A stretch of 47,080 nucleotides of DNA from Candidatus Anaerotignum merdipullorum (GTDB lineage Bacteria; Bacillota; Clostridia; Lachnospirales; Anaerotignaceae): contig DXEB01000048.1 of the NCBI GenBank assembly GCA_019115165.1, positions 1 to 47,080 of the forward strand, in the 5' to 3' direction. The position numbers were made by a program, and so were the translations under genes. Under the pieces are notes generated by a model. That model did no database searches and was not told where the DNA came from. It worked only from the letters and a program-made list of their open reading frames with translations. Below are positions 27,857 to 36,985 of the stretch, in pieces (position 1 is the first letter of the stretch; the number at the start of each line of letters is the position of its first letter).

Positions 27857-27893
27857 CAAAAAAGCAGAGACAGACGTTTCATCTATCTCTGCT
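27857..27893 (-). terminator. Terminator of the amino acid ABC transporter operon
   Basis: AGCAGAGATAGA pairs with TCTGTCTCTGCT (one mismatch) around a 7-nt loop and is followed by TTTTTGT on the minus strand, 41 bp after the ATPase gene. Confidence 0.8.
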
Positions 27894-27933
27894 ATTATTT
27901 GTCTTTGTTCGTATGCCCTCTGGTTTTTTCTTT

Positions 27934-28662
27934 TTACAATACTTTATTTAAGAAATCCTGGGTTCTCTTGTTTTGTGGATTACCGAATACTTCTTCCGGT
28001 GTCCCCTGTTCCACAATATAGCCGCCATCCATAAAAATGACACGGTCAGCCACTTCACGCGCAAATCCCATCTCATGGGTCACCACGATCATGGTCATAC
28101 CATCCGCTGCCAGTTTCTTCATAACATCCAATACTTCTCCTACCATTTCCGGATCCAACGCAGAAGTCGGTTCGTCAAACAGCATAATATCCGGCTCCAT
28201 TGCCAACGCACGGGCAATGGCAACCCGCTGTTGCTGCCCGCCGGACAGGCTGGTAGGATATGCATCTGCTTTATCCAGCAGACCGACCCGCTCCAACAAC
28301 CGCTTTGCTTTTTCTTCCGCTTCGTTCTTGGTCATTCGCTTCCGATCCACTGGTGCCAACATAATATTCTGCATTACCGTCAAATGCGGAAACAGATTAA
28401 ACTGCTGGAACACCATACCAATATTCTCTCGGATTTTATTGATATCCGATGTTTTTGCCATCAAATCGTAATCATCCACAATGACGGATCCGCCCGTTGG
28501 TTCTTCCAGCTTATTCAGACAGCGTAAAAATGTGCTTTTTCCAGATCCGGAAGGTCCGATCAGGCATACCACTTCCCCTTCGTGCACTTCCAAGTTAATT
28601 TCTTTGAGAACCTCCAAATTGCCAAAACTCTTTTTCAGGTTTTCTACTCTTACCTTAATCAA
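27934..28662 (-). CDS. Polar amino acid ABC transporter, ATP-binding protein (GlnQ-type)
   Basis: ATPase subunit of a polar-amino-acid uptake system, 242 residues. Walker A is GPSGSGKST (36-44), the Q-loop lies in [12 protein letters not shown], the ABC signature is LSGGQQQR (139-146), Walker B is IMLFDEP (159-165), and the switch histidine is in VVTHEMGFA. These match the GlnQ/HisP group. It overlaps the permease gene by 4 bp, and a terminator follows. Confidence 0.93.
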   Translation of the reverse strand: MIKVRVENLKKSFGNLEVLKEINLEVHEGEVVCLIGPSGSGKSTFLRCLNKLEEPTGGSVIVDDYDLMAKTSDINKIRENIGMVFQQFNLFPHLTVMQNIMLAPVDRKRMTKNEAEEKAKRLLERVGLLDKADAYPTSLSGGQQQRVAIARALAMEPDIMLFDEPTSALDPEMVGEVLDVMKKLAADGMTMIVVTHEMGFAREVADRVIFMDGGYIVEQGTPEEVFGNPQNKRTQDFLNKVL

Positions 28663-29345
28663 TTTGCCAACCTCCTCTCCAGGATCTGGAACAGCTTCGT
28701 CAATATAATAACCAGTATATAATACCAGAATGCGACGATAGCATATGTTTCAAATCCACGGAAATTGGACGATACGATCAAATTACTTTGGCGCATCAAT
28801 TCGCCTACACCAATGGTAGACAGAATAGATGTATCTTTCAATGTAATAATAAATTGGTTCGTTACAGAAGGGATCACAATCCGAATTGCCTGCGGCAGAA
28901 TTACTTTGCGCATCGCCACACCATGCGGCAGCCCTAAACTTCTGGCAGCTTCCATTTGCCCTTTGTTTACGGCATTGATCCCGCTTCGGAATATTTCCGA
29001 TAAGTATGCACCGGCATTCAGCATCAATACAATGACTGCCGCTGGAAACGGCTGAATCCGAATGTCCAATGCACCAGTCAAACCAAAATAGATAAACACC
29101 GCCTGTACCATTAACGGCGTCCCTCGAATTACACTCAGATACACGCCGGAAATGGCGTTTAACACCTTCATTCTGGATATGGAGAACAAACAGGAAATCA
29201 ACCCGATGATAATCCCCAAAAACAGCGAACAAACCGTCATACCGGCTGTCAGCTTCAGCCCCTCAAACAATCGGGGCGCAATCGATACAGCATATTGCAG
29301 AAAACTCACTACAACATCCCATACGTTCACAAAAAACTCACCCAT
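28659..29345 (-). CDS. Polar amino acid ABC transporter, permease
   Basis: Membrane subunit of 228 residues with about five transmembrane helices. The HisM/GlnP-type segments [19 protein letters not shown] and the EAA-loop region [22 protein letters not shown] are clear. It lies between the solute-binding protein gene and the ATPase gene; the overlap with the latter suggests coupled translation. A single permease gene implies a homodimer. Confidence 0.93.
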   Translation of the reverse strand: MGEFFVNVWDVVVSFLQYAVSIAPRLFEGLKLTAGMTVCSLFLGIIIGLISCLFSISRMKVLNAISGVYLSVIRGTPLMVQAVFIYFGLTGALDIRIQPFPAAVIVLMLNAGAYLSEIFRSGINAVNKGQMEAARSLGLPHGVAMRKVILPQAIRIVIPSVTNQFIITLKDTSILSTIGVGELMRQSNLIVSSNFRGFETYAIVAFWYYILVIILTKLFQILERRLAN

Positions 29346-29405
29346 ACGGCACTACTCCCAACTCTCAGACAACATAAATCTTTATTCTATAAATCCATCT
29401 GCGGA

Positions 29406-30203
29406 TTATTCCTCGATGTATTTATTCAGAATTTCATCATATGTTCCATTTTCTTTCAAATTCGCCAAACCTGCATTGAACATTTCCAGCAGCTCGGTAT
29501 TTTCACCTTTATTGACTGCAAAACCATAAGAATTCCCATTCTCTTTTTCTGTTACCATCTTCAGACCAACACCCTGAGAAATCGCATAACCCATTACTGG
29601 ATAGTCTTCAAAACAAGCTGCAGAATTGCCGCTGTTTACATCCATATACATGTTGTTGGAATCGTCAAATGTTCTGGTTTCAAATCCATACTGATCTTTA
29701 ATAGATTCTGCAAATGCCTGACCTTCTGTACCAATTTTAACTGCAACAGTTTTTCCTGCCAGATCTTCATATCCTTTGATTTCTTCATTATCTGCTTTGA
29801 TGCCCATCACAACGCCGCTGTCAAAATACGGATCGGAAAAATCAAATTTTTCTTTTCTTTCATCTGTGATGCTCATCCCCGCAATGACACCGTCAACCTG
29901 ACCAACTTCCAATGCCTGTACTGCCGCGTTAAATCCCAGAGAGTTAAATTCTACCTGGAATCCTTGATCTTCTGCAATCGCATTCATCAAGTCAATATCG
30001 ATTCCCACAAACTCTCCACTTTCGGTTGTAAATTCAAAGGGGGCAAATGTCGTGTCTGTACCAATCACATACGTTTTGCCTGTGGATGTATCCGCAGTAT
30101 CTTCTCCTTCTGTAGTTGTATCTGCGCTGCCGCCGCATGCTGCCAAGCTGAATGCCATAGTCAGCGCCATTGTTGTTGCTGCAAATTTTTTGAATAAACT
30201 CAT
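29406..30203 (-). CDS. Polar amino acid ABC transporter, solute-binding lipoprotein
   Basis: Extracellular substrate receptor of 265 residues anchored as a lipoprotein: the signal peptide ends with the lipobox SLAAC, so the mature protein begins at Cys23. The SBP_bac_3 pattern is evident in YVIGTDTTFAPFEF, FVGIDIDLMNAIAEDQGF and VDGVIAGMSITDERKEKFDF. The ligand is a polar amino acid, but which one (glutamine, cystine, histidine and so on) is not decided. The ATG at 30203 follows AAAGGGAGGAATTTACA; it leads the operon. Confidence 0.93.
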   Translation of the reverse strand: MSLFKKFAATTMALTMAFSLAACGGSADTTTEGEDTADTSTGKTYVIGTDTTFAPFEFTTESGEFVGIDIDLMNAIAEDQGFQVEFNSLGFNAAVQALEVGQVDGVIAGMSITDERKEKFDFSDPYFDSGVVMGIKADNEEIKGYEDLAGKTVAVKIGTEGQAFAESIKDQYGFETRTFDDSNNMYMDVNSGNSAACFEDYPVMGYAISQGVGLKMVTEKENGNSYGFAVNKGENTELLEMFNAGLANLKENGTYDEILNKYIEE

Positions 30204-30235
30204 TGTAAATTCCTCCCTTTCCTTATGCATAAAAA

Positions 30236-30264
30236 ATTCTATATGGTATGTCGCCGTTTTGCAA
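30236..30264 (-). promoter_or_regulatory. Promoter of the amino acid ABC operon
   Basis: On the minus strand TTGCAA (30259-30264) and TAGAAT (30236-30241) are spaced by 17 bp in the short gap after deoC. Confidence 0.5.
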
Positions 30265-30274
30265 ACGACTCATA

Positions 30275-30931
30275 TCAATCCACTCTGCCTTTGCATAATT
30301 CCACCAACGAGCTGCTTCCCAATCGTTCCGCACCCAACTGCAGAAACAACTCCGCATCTGCAATGCTTCGTATCCCGCCGGCAGCCTTAATCTTGGTTCC
30401 ATTTGTTACATGATTTGCAAACAGTTTGATATCCTCGGCTGTTGCACCGCCACTGCCAAAACCGGTGCTCGTTTTGATATATTCCGCCTGTGATTGGCTC
30501 ACCACTTCACACATACGAATTTTCTCTATCTCTGTTAAGAAGCAAGTTTCTACAATCACTTTCAGCAGTCTTCCGTCACAAGCTTCCTTCACCGCGTTGA
30601 TTTCTGCGAAAATAGCATCATATTTTTGTTCCTTCGCCCAGCCAAGATTGACTACCATGTCTATTTCATCCGCACCGGCTGCAACCGCTTGTGCTGCTTC
30701 CGCCTGCTTCACAGCTGTCGTCTGATACCCATTCGGAAATCCAATCACCGTACCTACTGGCAATTTTCCTTCCAAAAATTCCGCCGCCTGTTTGACATAA
30801 GACGGTGGGATACATACCGACGCCGTACGGTATCGTAACCCTTCCCTGCAAATCTTCTCAATATCTGCCCAAGTAGCTGTCTGCTTAAGCAAGGTATGGT
30901 CCACATGGGAAAGGAGTTTCGCTTCATGCAT
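30275..30931 (-). CDS. deoC: Deoxyribose-phosphate aldolase
   Basis: Cleaves 2-deoxyribose 5-phosphate into glyceraldehyde 3-phosphate and acetaldehyde in deoxynucleoside catabolism. The 218-residue TIM barrel has Asp91 (ADEIDMVVNLG), the Schiff-base Lys153 in YIKTSTGFGSGGAT and the relay Lys182 in IKAAGGIR. The start at 30931 follows AGAAGGTG. No other deo gene is adjacent. A sound promoter lies about 40 bp upstream. Confidence 0.95.
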   Translation of the reverse strand: MHEAKLLSHVDHTLLKQTATWADIEKICREGLRYRTASVCIPPSYVKQAAEFLEGKLPVGTVIGFPNGYQTTAVKQAEAAQAVAAGADEIDMVVNLGWAKEQKYDAIFAEINAVKEACDGRLLKVIVETCFLTEIEKIRMCEVVSQSQAEYIKTSTGFGSGGATAEDIKLFANHVTNGTKIKAAGGIRSIADAELFLQLGAERLGSSSLVELCKGRVD

Positions 30932-30970
30932 ATATGCACCTTCTTTCACTGGGTTTATACATACTTAAAC

Positions 30971-30999
30971 ATTATAGCATAAAATCAGACATACAACAA
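30971..30999 (-). promoter_or_regulatory. Promoter of deoC
   Basis: On the minus strand TTGTTG (30994-30999) and a perfect TATAAT (30971-30976) are spaced by 17 bp; the -10 box is extended by TGC. Confidence 0.65.
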
Positions 31000-31510
31000 T
31001 ATAGAAAACCCTATCAATTTTCCAAACTTTTTTCTATGATTTTGCGCTTCTTATTAAAAATTCACATATTTTTTCTTACTATATTTTTCCTATTTATTTT
31101 TTCTATTTTTTTATTTCACTTTTCAAAATCAGTTAGATTTCGCTTTTGCTTCTTTATTTGAAAGAATTTGATGCGAAAAAAAAGTCATTCTCTTTCTCTA
31201 TGTTTTCCATGCATCGCCATTCGTGCATATTTAGACAATTTAATGCATAAAAAGAAATACATTCCATCCCCTTTTCCAGACACTGTCAAACTGCCTCTGT
31301 GGCAACAGGTTCTTTCTCGGCACACTGTTCATCCCGCCACAGTTGACTTTTTTCCCAAATGCAGTCCATATATCCGCCTATTCATAGAAGGACCTGTTGA
31401 CCCTGCCGTATCAATTCTACTGTATGATATTGATGAACCGTACGATTCCATTCTCGTATGCGGTTCGGCATTGTTCTTGACATCTTTCCATTATGTGAAA
31501 CCAACGTCCA
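31000..31510. other. AT-rich spacer with no supported gene
   Basis: About 510 bp between the deoC promoter and the ispH-rpsA terminator. The first 200 bp are very AT-rich. A hairpin pairs 31435-31445 with 31454-31466 (GAACCGTACGA with a 2-nt bulge on the other arm). A plus-strand frame of 135 codons lacks a ribosome binding site and runs through the terminator, so I do not accept it. Confidence 0.4.
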
Positions 31511-31511
31511 T

Positions 31512-31531
31512 GAAAAAAGCGGCAAAGCCGC
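31512..31531 (-). terminator. Terminator of the ispH-rpsA operon
   Basis: On the minus strand GCGGC-TTT-GCCGC is followed by six T residues, 47 bp after the stop of ispH-rpsA. Confidence 0.75.
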
Positions 31532-31577
31532 ATAGGCTCTACCGCTGTTCTATTTCTGCAACACAATTTGTTTGAAA

Positions 31578-33557
31578 TTATTCTTCTGTTGTTGCTTCTT
31601 CTTCTGCTGTTTCTGCAGGTGTTTCTTCCGCAGGAGCATCTGCCTGTCTCTTGGACAAACTGATTTTCTTCTGTTCCGGATTTACTTCCAGAACCTTCAC
31701 TTTGATCATTTCGCCAACCTTCAGTTCGTCTTCCGGTTTCACTACATGTTTGTTTGCAATCTGAGAAATATGTACCAAGCCGTCTACGCCAGGTTCCAAT
31801 TCCACAAATGCACCGAACGGCACCATCCGAACGACTTTTCCTTCTACAATAGAACCAACTGCATATTTATCCGTAGCCAATTTCCAAGGATTCATATCTG
31901 CATCTTTCAAAGACAGGCTGATTTTGCCTTTTTCTTTATCCACATCCAGTACAAATACTTCTACGGTCTGCCCTTCTTTCAATACTTCTCTGGGGTTGGA
32001 AATTCTGCCCCAGCTCATTTCAGAAATATGAATCAGACCATCTACGCCGCCCAAATCAACAAAAGCGCCGAAATCTGTCAGTCTGCTTACAGTACCGGTT
32101 ACTTTAGAGCCAGCTTGAATGGTTTCAAACAATGCAGCGCGTTTTGCAGCAATTTCCTGTTCCACCAGTGCTTTTCTGCCGCCAATGAAACGACGTTTCA
32201 CTCTGTCTACTTCGATGATATTAAATTCCAGTTTCTGACCGTTGAACACGCTCAGATCTTCAATAAATCTATTAGAAACCTGAGAAGATGGAATGAATAC
32301 GTTCACACCGTTGACAACTGCAATCAAACCGCCCTTAACAACTTTTTCCACAACACCGGTCGCAACGGTCTTGTCATTGTAAGCAGCTTCAATTTCTTCG
32401 ATGCCTTTCTGTGTCTCAATGCGTTTTCTGGACAGCATCACATTGCCGTCGCCGTCATTGACACGTACTACAAATACTTCAATCTCATCTCCCGGCTGAA
32501 CTGTTTTGCTGGGAATCACATTTGGATCACTGCTGAATTCGCCTCTGCTGATGATGCCATCAGATTTGAAGCCCAGGTTGACAGAAACTTCTTCATTTAC
32601 CACCTGAATCACAGTGCCTTTTACCACGTCGCCTGTGTGCAGCGTCACGAGGGATTCTTCTAACATTTGTTCAAATGTTGCTTCCTCACTTCCTTCTAAA
32701 TTTTGTACTGCATTTTCTAATGCTTCGCTCATAGTAACAACTACCTCCTTAATTATTGCCGGCGGTGTCGACGCGCCCGCAGTTATTCCTATTTTATCAT
32801 TCTTTTCAAAATTATTCAACACCAAATCACAAATTGTTTCAATATGTACGGTATTTCCACAATTTTTGGCACAAATTTCCACCAACTTCTGTGTATTTGA
32901 ACTGTTTTTGCCTCCAATCACGATCATTTTATCCACGCGCTTGGACAGTTCTTCTGCTTCTGTCTGCCGTTTTTCCGTTGCAGAACAGATGGTTTGAAAG
33001 ACCTGCATAGAGATTCCGCGTTCTTGCAGAATTTGCAAAATCTTGTCGAATTTTTCTTGACGGAAGGTTGTCTGCACCACAACGGCATAGCTGTCTTTTG
33101 GCGGAATGTCTTTTTCTCTGGCTGCCTGCTCATCCTCTAATATCACTGCTTGATTTTGACACCAGCCGCAAATACCAATTACTTCCGGATGCGCACCATC
33201 TCCAACAACCAGAATTCCCTTTCCCGCTTCCTGCTGTTGCTGTACTATCTGGTGGATTTTTTTTACAAACGGACAGGTTCCATCCAAGATACGCAGCCCT
33301 TTTTCTTCCGCTTTGTCATACAGCTCTTTTCCCACACCATGAGACCGAATCAACAGCGTACCTGCTTCCATACTGTCCAGATCCTCTGTGATTTGCAGCC
33401 CCTTTGCCGCCAAGTCATCCGTCACCGTTTTGTTATGAATCAACTGCCCGTAGGAATACAGCGGATGTTCTGTTTTAATCGCAGCATATGCCATTTCAAT
33501 GGCGCGCTTGACGCCAAAGCAAAAACCAGCCGATTCCGCCACCTGAATCCTGCTCAT
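31578..33557 (-). CDS. ispH: Fusion of HMBPP reductase (IspH) with ribosomal protein S1
   Basis: A 659-residue two-part protein. Residues 1-280 are IspH, the last enzyme of the MEP isoprenoid pathway, with its three iron-sulfur cysteines Cys13 (GFCFGVKRA), Cys95 (DGTCPFV) and Cys191 (ICSATEKRQ) and the histidines of SHGVG and DGAHPEV. From about 315 onward there are four S1 repeats, including GTVIQVVNEEVSVNLGFKSD, GTVSRLTDFGAFVDLGG and GKVVRMVPFGAFVELEPG. The tail is acidic. This fusion is well known in Clostridia. Both halves look intact. It is translationally coupled to plsC by a 4-bp overlap. Confidence 0.95.
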   Translation of the reverse strand: MSRIQVAESAGFCFGVKRAIEMAYAAIKTEHPLYSYGQLIHNKTVTDDLAAKGLQITEDLDSMEAGTLLIRSHGVGKELYDKAEEKGLRILDGTCPFVKKIHQIVQQQQEAGKGILVVGDGAHPEVIGICGWCQNQAVILEDEQAAREKDIPPKDSYAVVVQTTFRQEKFDKILQILQERGISMQVFQTICSATEKRQTEAEELSKRVDKMIVIGGKNSSNTQKLVEICAKNCGNTVHIETICDLVLNNFEKNDKIGITAGASTPPAIIKEVVVTMSEALENAVQNLEGSEEATFEQMLEESLVTLHTGDVVKGTVIQVVNEEVSVNLGFKSDGIISRGEFSSDPNVIPSKTVQPGDEIEVFVVRVNDGDGNVMLSRKRIETQKGIEEIEAAYNDKTVATGVVEKVVKGGLIAVVNGVNVFIPSSQVSNRFIEDLSVFNGQKLEFNIIEVDRVKRRFIGGRKALVEQEIAAKRAALFETIQAGSKVTGTVSRLTDFGAFVDLGGVDGLIHISEMSWGRISNPREVLKEGQTVEVFVLDVDKEKGKISLSLKDADMNPWKLATDKYAVGSIVEGKVVRMVPFGAFVELEPGVDGLVHISQIANKHVVKPEDELKVGEMIKVKVLEVNPEQKKISLSKRQADAPAEETPAETAEEEATTEE

Positions 33558-34141
33558 ACTTCCACCTTCATTTCCCGCACTTTTTGCATTACCCGTTCTG
33601 TAATTTCTTCCATCATCTCTGTGGTCACTTTTTTCCCCTGATATTCATCCAAATAAATGGGCTCTCCATATCGTATATGGACCATAGAGCGGAAACGATA
33701 TCGACTGCTGATGGCAATGGGTACAATCGGCGCATTCCCTTTTAACGCAAACAATGCAACTCCTGCCTTTGCAGCCTGCGCATCCCCTTCTTTCACACGG
33801 GTGCCCTCCGCAAAAATCCCGAGCACCTCTCCATTTTTCAGCAATTTAATTGCCGTTTTCAGCGCTTTCATATCCGTTGTTTCCCGATCCACAGGAAAAG
33901 CGCCCAATCCATACATCAGCGCAGCAGACAATCGATTCGAAAATAATTCCTTTTTCGCAATATAACGCACCTCTCGCTTCACAAAGGCAGCCATCGTGGT
34001 CGGATCAAAATTACTCATATGATTGCAGCACAGCACCACACCGCCTTCTTCCGGAATATGTTCTTCTCCTTGAATATCCATCCGAAACATGATTCTATAA
34101 TAAATGCGTACCAGTTTTCTGGCAAAATGATAAAAACGCAT
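33554..34141 (-). CDS. plsC: 1-acyl-sn-glycerol-3-phosphate acyltransferase
   Basis: Makes phosphatidic acid from lysophosphatidic acid at the membrane. The 195-residue protein has the catalytic HX4D motif NHMSNFD (His41, Asp46), the FPVDRE block and the FAEGTR block, all characteristic of PlsC. A hydrophobic amphipathic N-terminus may anchor it. It lies between cmk (12 bp away) and ispH-rpsA (4-bp overlap), the common cmk-plsC-ispH/rpsA order of Clostridia. Confidence 0.94.
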   Translation of the reverse strand: MRFYHFARKLVRIYYRIMFRMDIQGEEHIPEEGGVVLCCNHMSNFDPTTMAAFVKREVRYIAKKELFSNRLSAALMYGLGAFPVDRETTDMKALKTAIKLLKNGEVLGIFAEGTRVKEGDAQAAKAGVALFALKGNAPIVPIAISSRYRFRSMVHIRYGEPIYLDEYQGKKVTTEMMEEITERVMQKVREMKVEV

Positions 34142-34152
34142 ACTTTCTCACC

Positions 34153-34827
34153 TCATTTTATCTGTTTCGCAATCACCGACAGCATTGCTTCCGTCACAGC
34201 CGCAATATCCATTCCAGTCGTATCAATCATCACTGCATCCTCCGCTTTGCGCAAAGGACTGTATTTCCGGTGTGTGTCCTGATAATCTCTCTCTTCCATT
34301 TCCTTTCGCACCAATGCCTCATCCGGATGTTTTCCCTGTTTCTGCAGTTCTCCTACACGGCGCTTTGTTCTCTCTTCCATCGAAGCATCTAGGTATATTT
34401 TCACTTGTGCTTCCGGCAGCACCTTCGTGCCAATATCCCGACCGTCCATAATCACACTGTTTTCTTTTGCCAATGCCTGCTGTATCTCTACCATTTTTTC
34501 CCGCACCTTCCGGTAAGCCCCCACCACAGAAGCTGCCTTTCCAATTTCTTCCGTACGAATCGCTGCCGTAATGTCTTCTCCATCCAGCAGCATTCTCTGA
34601 CCGCCAGCTTGCGGGCAAATTTGCATATCCATCTTCTCCAAAACAGATGCTACCTCTGCCTCACAGGCAGGATTCACTCCTTGTTGGATACAGGCGTATC
34701 CAAGTGTGCGGTACATTGCGCCTGTATCAATATACAAGATGCCCAGCCTCCGTGCAACTTCTTTTGCTGCTGTACTTTTTCCGGAACCGGCAGGTCCATC
34801 TACCGCCACTGCAAAATTCTGATTCAC
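34153..34827 (-). CDS. cmk: Cytidylate kinase
   Basis: Phosphorylates CMP and dCMP with ATP. The 224-residue protein has the P-loop GPAGSGKST (11-19), the YIDTGAMYRTLG and IMDGRDIGTKVLP blocks and the CMP-binding RDYQDTHRKYSPL region. The start is a GTG at 34827: it has AAAGGAGG at 6 bp and overlaps the upstream stop as GTGA, whereas the upstream ATG has neither advantage. It belongs to the phosphatase-flavoprotein-cmk-plsC-ispH operon. Confidence 0.95.
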   Translation of the reverse strand: MNQNFAVAVDGPAGSGKSTAAKEVARRLGILYIDTGAMYRTLGYACIQQGVNPACEAEVASVLEKMDMQICPQAGGQRMLLDGEDITAAIRTEEIGKAASVVGAYRKVREKMVEIQQALAKENSVIMDGRDIGTKVLPEAQVKIYLDASMEERTKRRVGELQKQGKHPDEALVRKEMEERDYQDTHRKYSPLRKAEDAVMIDTTGMDIAAVTEAMLSVIAKQIK

Positions 34828-36077
34828 GCGAGTCCTCCTTTCTCCTGTCCGCATACGCTGTCTCCCGCCACAAAACCGGTAGAAAATGCAATTTGCAAAT
34901 TAAATCCGCCTGTGTATGCGTCCACATCCAGTACTTCTCCTGCAAAATACAGCGCTTTGACCCGTTTGCTCTCCATCGTAGACGGATCAATTTCATCCAC
35001 ACAAATACCGCCGCTAGTCACGACCGCTTCCGCGTACCCCGTTGTGCCAATGATCGTTAACGGCAGCCCTTTGAGCAGCCGCAGCAATGTTCTGCGTTCT
35101 TCCTTCGTCACATGATTTACTTTTTTATCCGGCGCAATTCCAGATAACGCAATGATAACAGGAATCATCTTTTGTGGCAGCAAATCCCCCAGTGCATTGC
35201 GAAAGTCCTTATTGCTGTATTTTTCAAAATCCCGCAGTAGTCGCTGATCCAATTGTTTCTCTTCCAATGCCGGTTTCAAATCAATCCATAAACGATATCC
35301 TTTTTCTGTCTGTGTCAAAATATGCCTGCTGGCGCTGAGAATCACCGGACCGGAAACGCCAAAATGGGTAAAAAGCAACTCTCCAAAATCTTGATAAACC
35401 GTTTTTCCCATCTCGTCACAAATACGAATGGCAATATTGCGCAGACTCAAACCCATCAGCTCCCTGCACCAAGATTCCGCCGTCCGCAGCGGCACCAAAG
35501 ACGGATATAACTTGGTTATCGTATGCCCGACTGCCTTTGCCATACGATATCCGTCCCCCGTAGAACCGGTTGCCGGATACGACAGCCCTCCGGTTGCCAC
35601 AATCACTGCATCAAACGCAAGTTCTTTTTGATTCTGGAGTACAATTCCAGCTGCTCGTTCGTCTTTCACCCAAATCCGTTCCACCGGACTTTCCAAATGC
35701 AGTAAGACGTGATTCTGCCGCAAATACTTCTCCAATGCCCGCACCACATCCTGTGAACGATCCGTAACAGGAAATACGCGATTGCCACGCTCTACTTTTG
35801 TTTCCAGCCCCATCTCCAACAGCAGTTTGCGCAGCGCTTGATTGTCAAAGCGGTAAAATGCACTGTACATAAAATATGGATTACCAGGGATATGGTCCAA
35901 AAAAACATCCAAATCTCCATCATTCGTCACATTGCAGCGACCCTTTCCCGTAATGAGAATTTTTTTACCCAACCGGTTATTTTTTTCATATAAATGTACT
36001 GTATGCCCACGCTGCGCTGCTCGTCCCGCTGCCAACATACCTGCTGCTCCGCCGCCAATTACTGCTATTTTTGCCAT
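34824..36077 (-). CDS. FAD-dependent oxidoreductase of the HI0933/BaiN family
   Basis: Flavoprotein of 417 residues with an N-terminal dinucleotide-binding motif VIGGGAAGMLAA (7-18), followed by NRLGKKILITGKGRCNVTN, which is diagnostic of the HI0933 family. The C-terminal half has TSGGICVDEID and the FAD-contact segment LYFAGEVLDVDAYTGGFNLQ. Members include the bile-acid-associated BaiN and E. coli YhiN; most have no known substrate. ATG 36077 follows AAGGGGAAGGAAC and its start overlaps the preceding phosphatase gene by 13 bp. Confidence 0.92.
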   Translation of the reverse strand: MAKIAVIGGGAAGMLAAGRAAQRGHTVHLYEKNNRLGKKILITGKGRCNVTNDGDLDVFLDHIPGNPYFMYSAFYRFDNQALRKLLLEMGLETKVERGNRVFPVTDRSQDVVRALEKYLRQNHVLLHLESPVERIWVKDERAAGIVLQNQKELAFDAVIVATGGLSYPATGSTGDGYRMAKAVGHTITKLYPSLVPLRTAESWCRELMGLSLRNIAIRICDEMGKTVYQDFGELLFTHFGVSGPVILSASRHILTQTEKGYRLWIDLKPALEEKQLDQRLLRDFEKYSNKDFRNALGDLLPQKMIPVIIALSGIAPDKKVNHVTKEERRTLLRLLKGLPLTIIGTTGYAEAVVTSGGICVDEIDPSTMESKRVKALYFAGEVLDVDAYTGGFNLQIAFSTGFVAGDSVCGQEKGGLA

Positions 36078-36727
36078 GTTCCTTCCCCTTTGTTCCATAA
36101 TTCTGCCATCTCCAGATGCGCTTTGTCATTCAAAGACATCAGAATCCGCCTACCGTCCTCCATCACATCTACCGTTGTAATCGAGGTATTGGTCATCCAT
36201 GTTTTCCGGTAAAAATTCAAATCCATTCCCATCACTGCCACCAAAAGCACCCGCAACAAACCGCCATGGGATACAATGGCGATTCTCTCTCCCGGATGCT
36301 TGCGCAATAGTTCTTCAAAACCGGCGACGGAACGTTCCGTTACTTTTGCAAAAGAGCCCTCGCCCGGAAACGGATGCTCAAAGGGATTTTCATAAAAATC
36401 CAAGTATGCCTGTCCATATTTTTCTGTCAATTGTGGGATGCTGTGTCCTTCCCACTCTCCAAAATTGATTTCTTTGAAATGCTCGTCCACAATCGGCGTC
36501 AGCCCTGTTTCTTCGGCGATGGCGTCTGCCGTTTGTCTTGCACGCTGCAACGGCGATACATAGATTGCATCCAAAGGCAAATATCGAAACCGCTTCGCCA
36601 CCAGTTTCGCCTGCGCCCTGCCTTCCGGTGAAAGCGCAATATCTGTGGCGCCCTGATACCGTCCTTCTCGGTTCCACTGCGTTTCCCCATGGCGAATCAG
36701 ATAAAATCTGGTTTTCTTTTCTGTCAT
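36065..36727 (-). CDS. Histidine phosphatase family protein (phosphoglycerate-mutase-like)
   Basis: A 220-residue member of the histidine phosphatase superfamily. The phosphoacceptor is His13 in LIRHGETQWN, the second catalytic histidine is in VSHGGLLR, and the acid residue is in INFGEWEGH. The pattern resembles GpmB/CobC-type phosphatases; a broad phosphatase is more likely than glycolytic mutase. It is the first gene of the operon to ispH-rpsA, with a very good promoter upstream. Confidence 0.88.
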   Translation of the reverse strand: MTEKKTRFYLIRHGETQWNREGRYQGATDIALSPEGRAQAKLVAKRFRYLPLDAIYVSPLQRARQTADAIAEETGLTPIVDEHFKEINFGEWEGHSIPQLTEKYGQAYLDFYENPFEHPFPGEGSFAKVTERSVAGFEELLRKHPGERIAIVSHGGLLRVLLVAVMGMDLNFYRKTWMTNTSITTVDVMEDGRRILMSLNDKAHLEMAELWNKGEGTWQK

Positions 36728-36766
36728 ATTGTCCGCCTTCCTTTATATTCTATACTCTAAACGTAA

Positions 36767-36795
36767 ATTATAGGAGAAAATCCGGCTTTTTTCAA
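36767..36795 (-). promoter_or_regulatory. Promoter of the phosphatase-to-ispH/rpsA operon
   Basis: On the minus strand TTGAAA (36790-36795) and a perfect TATAAT (36767-36772) are spaced by 17 bp. The stretch from 36796 to 36948 shows no gene. Confidence 0.75.
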
Positions 36796-36948
36796 GTAAA
36801 ACCCGTTTTCTTCCCTGCCTTGCTCCCAATCAAACAGCCCTTTTGCCGTATCTTTCTTTTTTCAAAACGTTTTTCCGAACAGCCGCACCGTCTCATAACA
36901 GCATCCGTTTTTCTCTGGCGATTGCCTCTGCTTTATCTAGATATCAGC

Positions 36949-36978
36949 AAAAAATGCCTCATGCTTGTGACATGAGGC
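36949..36978 (-). terminator. Terminator after rluB
   Basis: GCCTCATG and CATGAGGC form a perfect 8-bp stem with a 7-nt loop, followed on the minus strand by ATTTTTTG, 8 bp after the rluB stop. Confidence 0.85.
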
Positions 36979-36985
36979 GTTTGAT

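Noticed and set aside
31435..31466. Hairpin resembling group II intron domain V
   Set aside because: The lower stem is too short, the loop is not GNRA, the AGC triad is absent (AAC), and there is no reverse transcriptase or domain VI nearby.
31168..31575. Plus-strand frame of 135 codons in the deoC-ispH spacer
   Set aside because: No ribosome binding site, no motif, and it runs through the ispH-rpsA terminator.
31572..32663. Plus-strand frame of 363 codons
   Set aside because: It is antisense to the S1 half of ispH-rpsA; composition is Phe/His/Asn-rich as expected for a shadow.
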